Of a DNA stretch of 32,175 bases, positions 14,711 through 21,007 are shown piece after piece. Under the pieces are notes generated by a model, which was not told where the DNA came from, searched no databases, and was given only the letters and a program-made list of their open reading frames with translations. A program made the translations under genes and the position numbers. The number at the start of each line of letters is the position of its first letter. Position 1 is the first letter of the stretch. The DNA is from Treponema sp. (GTDB taxonomy: Bacteria; Spirochaetota; Spirochaetia; Treponematales; Breznakiellaceae): contig WRLP01000029.1 in assembly GCA_009777535.1 (NCBI GenBank), forward strand, positions 1-32,175, given 5' to 3'.

Positions 14711-17179
14711 ATGGCTAAATATCCTTTTGAGACAATCGAACCCAAGTGGCAGAAATACTGGGCTGATCACAAAACCTTTAAGGCGGCCGAAGATCCGTCC
14801 GTGCCGAAGGACAGGCGCTGTTATGTCCTTGATATGTTCCCTTACCCATCAGCGCAGGGCCTTCATGTGGGACACCCCGAAGGCTATACCGCGACCGACA
14901 TTTACTGCCGCTATCTGCGCATGAACGGCTATAATGTGCTGCACCCAATGGGTTTTGACGCCTTCGGGCTCCCGGCGGAAAACTACGCCATCAAAACGGG
15001 CACTCATCCGGCCGCCACAACAGCGGCAAATATAGAACGCTTCCGCTCTCAGATCAAATCGCTGGGCTTTTCCTACGATTGGGATCGCGAGGTAGATACA
15101 TCAGACGAGGACTATTACCGCTGGACACAGTGGATATTTCTAAAACTGTTTGAAAAGGGCCTGGCCTATGAGGCTGAAAGCCCCATCAACTGGTGTCTTT
15201 CATGCAAGACGGGCATCGCCAACGAAGAAGTCAAAGACGGCCTTTGCGAGCGCTGTGGATCAAAAGTAACCCGCAAGCGCATCCGCCAGTGGATACTGAA
15301 GATAACCGCTTATGCCGAGCGGCTGCTCGCCGATCTGGACAGTCTTGATTGGCCTGAACCGATAAAGCTGATGCAGCGCAACTGGATAGGCCGCAGCGAA
15401 GGCGCCAATGTCGTTTTTAAAATAGACGGACATCCCGATGCGCTTGAAGTTTACACCACAAGACCGGACACTCTTTTTGGCGCAACCTATATGGTTCTGT
15501 CGCCGGAGCATTCGCTGGTTGAAAAAATTACAACTCCCGAACAGAAGCAGGCGGTAACGGCATATATCGAAGAAGCCGCCGGAAAGAGCGACCTGGAACG
15601 CACCGACCTCGCCAAGGAAAAGACCGGCGTGTGGAGCGGGGCCTTTGCGATAAATCCTGTAAATGACGAAAAGATTCCGATTTGGATTGCGGACTATGTG
15701 CTTATTTCCTATGGAACGGGTGCCATTATGGCAGTACCAGCCCACGATGAACGGGACTGGGATTTTGCAAAAACATTCGCCCTGCCAATCATTCAGGTTG
15801 TGGCCGCAGAAAAGCCGGAAGCTGGAAAAGATTATTCCGGTGAGCCGCAGGAGTGTACTGCTGCCGACGGTTACTCGGTGAACTCCGGCCAATTTGATGG
15901 CCTGACCACTGCCGAATTCAAAAAGCGCATTACCGAATGGCTTGAACAAAAGGGCATTGGAAAACATGCCGTGAACTACAAGCTGCGCGACTGGATTTTC
16001 AGCCGGCAGCGTTACTGGGGCGAGCCTATTCCCGTCGTGCATTGCGAGAAATGCGCCGCCGCCGGCTCCGCCATTGTTGCCCTGCCGGAGAGCGAGCTTC
16101 CGCTGAAACTGCCGAAGGTAAAAACCTATGTCCCGACTGGAACAGGTGAGTCTCCGCTGGCCGGCATTGAAGAATGGGTAAACACTACCTGCCCGAAATG
16201 CGGCGGCAGGGCAAAGCGGGAAACAAATACCATGCCCCAGTGGGCGGGTTCGTGCTGGTACTATCTTCGATACCTCGATCCAAACAATGAAAAGGCTCTT
16301 GCGGCAAAAGATAAAATTGATTACTGGATGCCGGTGGATCTATATGTCGGCGGCGCGGAACATGCGGTATTACATTTATTGTACAGCCGCTTCTGGCACA
16401 AAGTCCTTTATGACTGCGGTATTGTAAACACTGTCGAGCCCTTCCAGCGGCTGATCAACCAGGGCATGATCCTGGGCGAAGACAATCAGAAGATGAGCAA
16501 GAGCCGCGGCAATGTAATTAACCCCGATGACATAATTAATGATTACGGCGCAGACTCCATGAGGGTCTACGAAATGTTTATGGGGCCGCTCGAAGTCAGC
16601 AAGCCGTGGATCACGGCAGGCCTTGTCGGCGTGTCCCGCTTTTTGGAACGCCTGTGGGCGATAGGAGAAAGACCTCTGAGCAAGGCGGCTGCCGGAAGCG
16701 AAAAAGCCGGCGGCGCTGCGCTGCAAAAACTCCTGCACCGTACCATAAAGAAAGTTTCAGGAGACACGGAGACCCTCAATTTTAACACTGCAATCAGCGC
16801 CATGATGATCTATTCCAACGAACTTGGAAAACTTACAGAGATCCCGCGCACGCTTTGGGAGCCGCTGGTAATTATGATCAGCGCCTACGCTCCGCACCTT
16901 GGCGAAGAACTCTGGGAAAAATTGGGCCACAAGGAATCTGTTTCCACCTGCCGCTGGCCGTCTTACGATGAGCAGCTGACGCTCGACGATGAAGTAACAG
17001 TAGTTGTACAGGTGAACGGAAAAATACGCGACAAGTTTGTTGCCGCTGTGGGAACAGACAAAGCGGAGCTGGAAAAAACTGCCCTTGCCATGCCGGGTAT
17101 TCTTAAATGGACAGAGGGACACTCTATCGCCAAGGTAATTTCCGTCCCCGACAAGCTGGTCAGTATCGTATTAAAGTAG
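14711..17179 (+). CDS. leuS: Leucyl-tRNA synthetase
   Basis: 822 residues, complete class Ia LeuRS. It charges tRNA-Leu with leucine. The HIGH-type motif is HVGH (52-55) in [21 protein letters not shown] is at 594-598. The CP1 editing domain (about 215-405) carries [12 protein letters not shown] and [15 protein letters not shown]. Two Cys pairs in the N-terminal catalytic insert (CLSCKTG, CERCG, about 163-184) and a further set near CPKCGG (about 497) look like zinc-binding. The C-terminal anticodon-binding and leucine-specific domains are present to the end ([11 protein letters not shown]). No Shine-Dalgarno precedes the ATG and the -10 box ends 8 bases upstream, so the mRNA may be leaderless. 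Confidence 0.97.
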   Translation: MAKYPFETIEPKWQKYWADHKTFKAAEDPSVPKDRRCYVLDMFPYPSAQGLHVGHPEGYTATDIYCRYLRMNGYNVLHPMGFDAFGLPAENYAIKTGTHPAATTAANIERFRSQIKSLGFSYDWDREVDTSDEDYYRWTQWIFLKLFEKGLAYEAESPINWCLSCKTGIANEEVKDGLCERCGSKVTRKRIRQWILKITAYAERLLADLDSLDWPEPIKLMQRNWIGRSEGANVVFKIDGHPDALEVYTTRPDTLFGATYMVLSPEHSLVEKITTPEQKQAVTAYIEEAAGKSDLERTDLAKEKTGVWSGAFAINPVNDEKIPIWIADYVLISYGTGAIMAVPAHDERDWDFAKTFALPIIQVVAAEKPEAGKDYSGEPQECTAADGYSVNSGQFDGLTTAEFKKRITEWLEQKGIGKHAVNYKLRDWIFSRQRYWGEPIPVVHCEKCAAAGSAIVALPESELPLKLPKVKTYVPTGTGESPLAGIEEWVNTTCPKCGGRAKRETNTMPQWAGSCWYYLRYLDPNNEKALAAKDKIDYWMPVDLYVGGAEHAVLHLLYSRFWHKVLYDCGIVNTVEPFQRLINQGMILGEDNQKMSKSRGNVINPDDIINDYGADSMRVYEMFMGPLEVSKPWITAGLVGVSRFLERLWAIGERPLSKAAAGSEKAGGAALQKLLHRTIKKVSGDTETLNFNTAISAMMIYSNELGKLTEIPRTLWEPLVIMISAYAPHLGEELWEKLGHKESVSTCRWPSYDEQLTLDDEVTVVVQVNGKIRDKFVAAVGTDKAELEKTALAMPGILKWTEGHSIAKVISVPDKLVSIVLK

Positions 17180-17183
17180 CCTT

Positions 17184-17346
17184 TACCCGTAAGCCTTACA
17201 CTGCTACGGCAATGCCAAAATGCACTTGTAAATATTCCTGAGGTCCCGTCAGGGGGAAAAGTGTCATGCAAGCATGCCATTTTTCCCCCCTGACACCCCT
17301 CGTTGAATTTATTTGTACATTTTGGCATTGCTGTAGTTGTGAAACA
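17184..17346 (-). repeat. Intergenic palindromic element, copy R2 (inverted orientation)
   Basis: Reverse complement of the R1 layout: on the minus strand it reads CCAAAATGTACAAATAAATT, then CGAGGGGTGTC, a stem GTCAGGGGG.AAAA/TTTTCCCCCTGAC (plus-strand arms 17248-17260 and 17281-17294), then GACGGGACCTCAGGAATATT and CATTTTGGCATTGCC. Ends and frame match R1 closely, but the stem sequence is different. It begins 5 bases after the leuS stop codon. Confidence 0.75.
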
Positions 17347-17410
17347 TTTACATATGGAGGCAAGCCCTAAAAAAGGTAAAAAGTAAAAATTAAAAGGTAA
17401 ATTCTTTTTT

Positions 17411-17698
17411 CGTCAGCGTTTCACTACTTTGTCCATTGCAGAAATGTGTACCCAATGAAGGTAACATGGGGTGGCAGAGGCAAAAATGCCGCCCCCGCGC
17501 GGCACCCACGTCTGCACAGCAACAGGCTGTGCAGATGAATAATGCCACAAGGTGTGGCGCTCAATAAAGGCCGATGAGAAGCGCAAGGCGCGAAGGCTTT
17601 AGCCTGAGCAGCGCGCCCGGATTTTTTGGCCTCTGACAGGACCCCTGTTCCCTGCTTTAGGTACACATTTCTGCAGTCGCCATAGCCGTGGAAAAGCC
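17411..17698 (+). repeat. Intergenic palindromic element, copy R3, with a long multi-hairpin insert
   Basis: Left end CGTCAGCGTTTCACTAC and CAGAAATGTGTACCC; frame AACATGGGGTGGC ... CTCTGACAGGACCCCTG; right end ACATTTCTGCAGTCGCCATA. The outer stem GGCAGAGGC.AAAAA (17472 on) pairs with TTTTTTGGCCTCTGAC (to 17637). Inside are about 130 bases with CTGCACAG/CTGTGCAG, GCCACA/TGTGGC and GGCGCG...CGCGCC around AGGCT/AGCCT. The element ends at GCCTCA, whose TCA is the stop codon (minus strand) of the glutamine synthetase gene. Together R2 and R3 fill the whole 519-base gap after leuS; I see no gene in it. Confidence 0.75.
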
Positions 17699-19129
17699 TC
17701 AAAGATCAAAGTACATCTGAAACTCAACCGGATGGGGCAGTTGTTTGTACCTTGCCGTTTCCTTCCTCTTGTTTTCGATCCAGATTTCGATCAGCCGCTT
17801 GGGAAACACGCCCGTTTCGGTTAAAAATCCGTGATCGCTTTCAAGGGCATTCAATGCTTCGTCCAGGCTCTGGGGCAGAAACTTGATCTTCGCCTGTTCC
17901 TTTTTTGAAAGATTATAAAGGTTAAAATCATAGGGGCCGTATTTTTCTTTTTGCGGATCAATTTGTTTTTTGATTCCGTCTATGCCAGCCATCAATATTG
18001 CGGAGTAGGCATAATAAGGATTGCATGTCCCGTCGGGGCTCCTCAGTTCAAATCTTTTTTGTTCAGGGGTTTTTGCATACCCGGGAATACGAATGACAGA
18101 GCTTCTGTTGGAAGTGGCATAACCAATTGTAACGGGAGCCTCGTAGCCGGGGACAAGCCTTTTGTATGAGTTGGTGCTTGGATTTGTAAAGCCGCACAGG
18201 GCGCGGACATGCTTTAAGATGCCTCCGATGAAATAAAGCGCCGTCTGACTCAACTGTGAATAACCCTCCGGATCATAAAACAGGGGCTTGCCGTCTTTAA
18301 ACATGTGCATGTGTACATGCAGCCCATTTCCGGCTTCGCCATAGATTGGCTTTGGCATAAAGGTAACTGTTTTTCCTTCGGCAATCGCAGCATTTTTAAG
18401 AATATATTTTGTCAGCATGGTTTTGTCGGCCATTTCCCGCATTGCGCCCAACTCTACTTCAATTTCGGCCTGGCCGGGGCCGCCGACTTCATGGTGATGA
18501 TATTTAACGGCAATTCCCTGTTTTTCCATCAGCATGGCAACCCTGCTTCTGAACCCGCTTAGAATATCATGCGGAGGAGTGATATGATAGCCGCCTTTCA
18601 ACGGAATGTTGTAGCCCAGGTTATCAGTTTCCTGCCCTGTATTCCATTCCGCCTGCGCAGTATCAACCTTGAATTTTGAATAGTGCCCGTGAACGGCGTA
18701 ACTGACATGATCAAATACATGGAATTCAAACTCCGGTCCGATTATCAGCGTGTCGGCAATACCTGTTGAGCGCAGGTATTCTTCCGCATGGAAGGCGACA
18801 TTGCGGGGGTCCTGATCGAATCTCCTGTTGTCCGGCACGTCTATGGCGTAGACATCTCCTATCATGGAAAGCGTGGGAATCTCCGCAAACGGATCCAGGC
18901 GGGCTGTTGTTAAATCGGGGATAAAAACCATATCGCTTTTTTCAACAGGCGCAAAACCGTAATTTGAGCCGTCAAAGCCGACGCCGTTCTTCATGGTATC
19001 CTCGGTAAACCTGTCGATCGGCATGGTAAGATGGCGCCAGCGTCCGTTCAAATCGATCATCAGAAAATCTGCCATCTTTACCGAATTTTCCGTGCAAAAC
19101 TTTTTAACATCCGCCAATGAGACTGCCAT
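17699..19129 (-). CDS. glnA: Glutamine synthetase, type I
   Basis: 476 residues from the ATG at 19129, chosen because GGAGG lies 6 bases upstream. Longer in-frame starts run through the promoter. It makes glutamine from glutamate, ammonia and ATP as a dodecamer. Seen: FDGSN (latch/beta-grasp), GPEFEFHVF and EVGGPGQAEIE (metal-binding glutamates), GNGLHVHMH (ATP/metal His), N.YKRLVPGYEAP and SNRSSVIRIP (active-site loop and Arg), and RSPDGTCNPY. Near the C-terminus FNLYNLS keeps the Tyr that is adenylylated in enterobacterial GSI (NLYDLP), so covalent control is possible, although no glnE is in view. Convergent with leuS across elements R2 and R3. Confidence 0.95.
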   Translation of the reverse strand: MAVSLADVKKFCTENSVKMADFLMIDLNGRWRHLTMPIDRFTEDTMKNGVGFDGSNYGFAPVEKSDMVFIPDLTTARLDPFAEIPTLSMIGDVYAIDVPDNRRFDQDPRNVAFHAEEYLRSTGIADTLIIGPEFEFHVFDHVSYAVHGHYSKFKVDTAQAEWNTGQETDNLGYNIPLKGGYHITPPHDILSGFRSRVAMLMEKQGIAVKYHHHEVGGPGQAEIEVELGAMREMADKTMLTKYILKNAAIAEGKTVTFMPKPIYGEAGNGLHVHMHMFKDGKPLFYDPEGYSQLSQTALYFIGGILKHVRALCGFTNPSTNSYKRLVPGYEAPVTIGYATSNRSSVIRIPGYAKTPEQKRFELRSPDGTCNPYYAYSAILMAGIDGIKKQIDPQKEKYGPYDFNLYNLSKKEQAKIKFLPQSLDEALNALESDHGFLTETGVFPKRLIEIWIENKRKETARYKQLPHPVEFQMYFDL

Positions 19130-19147
19130 TTGTTTCCTCCGTATTTC

Positions 19148-19176
19148 ATTTAATTGCATTGACTGTTGTTCGTCAA
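19148..19176 (-). promoter_or_regulatory. Promoter of glnA
   Basis: Minus strand: TTGACG (19176-19171), 17 bases, TTAAAT (19153-19148). Start near 19141, just ahead of the GGAGG ribosome site. No NtrC or GlnR-type palindrome is evident. Confidence 0.5.
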
Positions 19177-19196
19177 CCGGGGCGCGCATCATGGTA

Positions 19197-19226
19197 TTGC
19201 GCTGCTGGATTGCAATTCAGTATTAT
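19197..19226 (+). promoter_or_regulatory. Promoter of the NifU-domain gene
   Basis: TTGCGC (19197-19202), 18 bases, TATTAT (19221-19226). The start would fall near 19233, right at the AGGAG ribosome site. It diverges from the glnA promoter. Confidence 0.45.
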
Positions 19227-19242
19227 TATAACAGGAGTTACT

Positions 19243-19467
19243 ATGTTAGAAGAACAGGTTAAAACCGTTTTGGAAAAAGTGCGGCCTTCTTTACAGGCTG
19301 ACGGCGGAGATGTGGAATTTGTATCGGTTAATGAAGCCGGCGTTGTTTCTGTCAAGATGACCGGCGCCTGCGGAAATTGTCCCAACGCTCACATGACCCT
19401 GAAAATGGGAATTGAAAATATTCTTAGGAAGGAAATACCCCAGGTTACGTCAGTTGTCGGTGTATAG
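19243..19467 (+). CDS. NifU-like Fe-S scaffold domain protein
   Basis: 74 residues consisting of one NifU C-terminal (Nfu) domain: VRPSLQADGGDVEFV followed by the Cys pair in GACGNCPNAHMTLKMGIE. The two Cys residues bridge a [4Fe-4S] cluster between two subunits for delivery to client enzymes. The start at 19243 follows ACAGGAG by 6 bases; longer in-frame readings upstream cross the promoter and glnA start and are not real. Stand-alone domain, no IscU or aconitase-like partner. It ends 7 bases from the convergent TPR gene with no terminator between. Confidence 0.92.
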   Translation: MLEEQVKTVLEKVRPSLQADGGDVEFVSVNEAGVVSVKMTGACGNCPNAHMTLKMGIENILRKEIPQVTSVVGV

Positions 19468-19474
19468 GCGCTGT

Positions 19475-20146
19475 TTACCGCGCCCCTAACCGTACCAGCC
19501 CGTCAATCGCGTTCTGATAATTCGGATCGAGCCCGACTGCGCGCTGAAATGCTTCTATTGCAGATGCCCTCTCCCCAGATGCTTCGCGGACTGTTCCAAG
19601 GCGGAACCACCACAGCGGAGTGCTCGGATCCAGGCGGACTGCGGTGGTGTAGGCAATGTCGGCGTGATGATATTTTTCTGTAATACGGTATATTTCCCCA
19701 ATAAAGAAAAAGGCTACAGCGCTGCGCTCACCCTGGGGAATCGCGTTTGTGTATCGCTGCATATAGGAAAGCGAGCGGTTGTACTCGCCAAGGTAAAACC
19801 AGGATTCCCCCATTGTTTCCACGATGCGGTATTCATCCTGATACAGGCGTAAGCCCCGCTCGCCCCATGTGATTGTATCGGCGTGCCTGTTCTGGCGTCT
19901 GAGCGTCCATGTTATAACCGTGTAGGTTTCGCGGGTCGCTGCATTACGCGCTACTTCGTCCTGACAAATGCGGATTGCCTCGCTGTAATACTGTTCCGCT
20001 TCGGACATACGGTTTCTTGCTTCCAGGTCTCGTCCGATTTGATAATTCTGCAATGCACTTAAAACCGGCGGGCTTTGGGCGTCGGCGGTAAAGGGACAGT
20101 GATAGAAAATTATAAACAGCCACAGATAAAGCCCATTGCGATTCAT
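19475..20146 (-). CDS. Exported TPR-repeat protein
   Basis: 223 residues. The N-terminus MNRNGLYLWLFIIFYHCPF..ADAQS is a signal peptide with a likely cleavage after ADA. The rest is tetratricopeptide-like helix pairs: about 33-66 (YQIGRDLEARNRMSEAEQYY), 105-135 (GESWFYLGEYNRSLSYMQRY), 140-172 (FFIGEIYRITEKYHHADIAY) and 174-206 (WWFRLGTVREASGERASAIE). TPR proteins are protein-protein scaffolds; in spirochaetes many sit in the periplasm or on the outer membrane. No Shine-Dalgarno is present and the -10 box ends 6 bases before the ATG, so the mRNA is probably leaderless. Confidence 0.85.
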   Translation of the reverse strand: MNRNGLYLWLFIIFYHCPFTADAQSPPVLSALQNYQIGRDLEARNRMSEAEQYYSEAIRICQDEVARNAATRETYTVITWTLRRQNRHADTITWGERGLRLYQDEYRIVETMGESWFYLGEYNRSLSYMQRYTNAIPQGERSAVAFFFIGEIYRITEKYHHADIAYTTAVRLDPSTPLWWFRLGTVREASGERASAIEAFQRAVGLDPNYQNAIDGLVRLGAR

Positions 20147-20152
20147 AATAAC

Positions 20153-20181
20153 AGTATACCCAAATTATTCCATAAACTCAA
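20153..20181 (-). promoter_or_regulatory. Promoter of the TPR gene, placing +1 at the start codon
   Basis: Minus strand: TTGAGT (20181-20176), 17 bases, TATACT (20158-20153). The seventh base after the -10 box is the A of the ATG at 20146, so a leaderless transcript is expected. Confidence 0.6.
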
Positions 20182-20203
20182 CCGGCGTTTTTTCCTGTAT
20201 GTG

Positions 20204-20212
20204 TGATATTAT
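20204..20212 (+). promoter_or_regulatory. Extended -10 promoter of the UDG-like gene
   Basis: TGATATTAT is an extended -10 (TGn plus TATTAT, 20207-20212). The ATG begins 7 bases after its end, mirroring the divergent TPR promoter. No convincing -35 box at 17 bases; extended -10 promoters often lack one. Confidence 0.45.
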
Positions 20213-20218
20213 GATTAT

Positions 20219-21007
20219 ATGAAACGCAGCGCATGGAATAAATTTATTATAGCCAGGGATCGCTACCGTCTGGCTGTAGAAGAAATAACGGGCATTGCGC
20301 CGAATCTTGCAAAGTTCCAGCAGAAACTAGCCGACGGCAGGACAGATAAAGGCGGGGCAGTCCAGGGCTATAAGGTAGAGACTCCAGTTGTGTATAACCG
20401 CGCACTTGACGAAATTACGGTGGGCGATGAGATACGCCTGATCCTTGTTGCAGATAATCCTGGCCGCCGCGAACAGGCTGCGGAAAATCGTCGCTACCTT
20501 GTGGGCCCGTCGGGAAAAATTGCCGAAAAATTCTTCAATAATAATCCTGCTCTTGGAATTGATTTTCGCAAAAATACGATCATATTAAACAAGACGCCAA
20601 TTCATACGCCGCGCACTGTAGAACTGAGGGAACTGTGCCGCCTGGAGGCCTTAACCGGAAAACGTACAATCGAAAAAGCCCTCGAAGAATCGCAGAGAAC
20701 CATGGCCGCCCTTCTGCTGGAATTTCACAAGGCTCTTTATACGGGCGGGGACAATGATCTTCAAATATGGATTATTGGCTATTCGGAAATGAAGAAGGGC
20801 GGAATCTTTTCAGTTTATACTGATGAGGTAAGGCAGCTTTACAGTGAAGCCGGCAGTGAAATGATGGAACGGCTTTTTCTGTTCCGCCACTTTTCGATGA
20901 ATCAGTTTACCATTGATTTAAACCAACAGAAAAAGCCCGCAGAAACTACGGAGAAGGCCCTGCGGAGAATTGGCTCGGCATACAGGCAGCGTATACTGGG
21001 ATTTTAA
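20219..21007 (+). CDS. Uracil-DNA glycosylase superfamily-like protein
   Basis: 262 residues. Residues about 76-105 read ILVADNPGRREQ...RRYLVGPSGKIAEKFF, resembling the GEAPG..E...G.PFVG.AG..L motif 1 of family 4/5 UDGs. NTIILNKTPIHTPRT (about 121-135) resembles the conserved N.V...P block, and RHFSMNQF near 223 could stand for the HPSP motif. The match is partial, so the catalytic function is uncertain. The stop overlaps the addB start (TAATG), showing operon membership with the AddAB-type helicase-nuclease genes. A leaderless start is suggested by the -10 box 6 bases upstream. A DNA-repair role is inferred from motif and context. Confidence 0.65.
   Translation: MKRSAWNKFIIARDRYRLAVEEITGIAPNLAKFQQKLADGRTDKGGAVQGYKVETPVVYNRALDEITVGDEIRLILVADNPGRREQAAENRRYLVGPSGKIAEKFFNNNPALGIDFRKNTIILNKTPIHTPRTVELRELCRLEALTGKRTIEKALEESQRTMAALLLEFHKALYTGGDNDLQIWIIGYSEMKKGGIFSVYTDEVRQLYSEAGSEMMERLFLFRHFSMNQFTIDLNQQKKPAETTEKALRRIGSAYRQRILGF

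Noticed and set aside
15260-16042. 260-codon minus-strand frame opposite leuS
   Set aside because: Entirely inside leuS; codon structure of the GC-richer gene leaves the opposite strand open.
17424-17702. 92-codon minus-strand frame in the glnA-leuS gap
   Set aside because: Made only of element R3 hairpins; no ribosome site.
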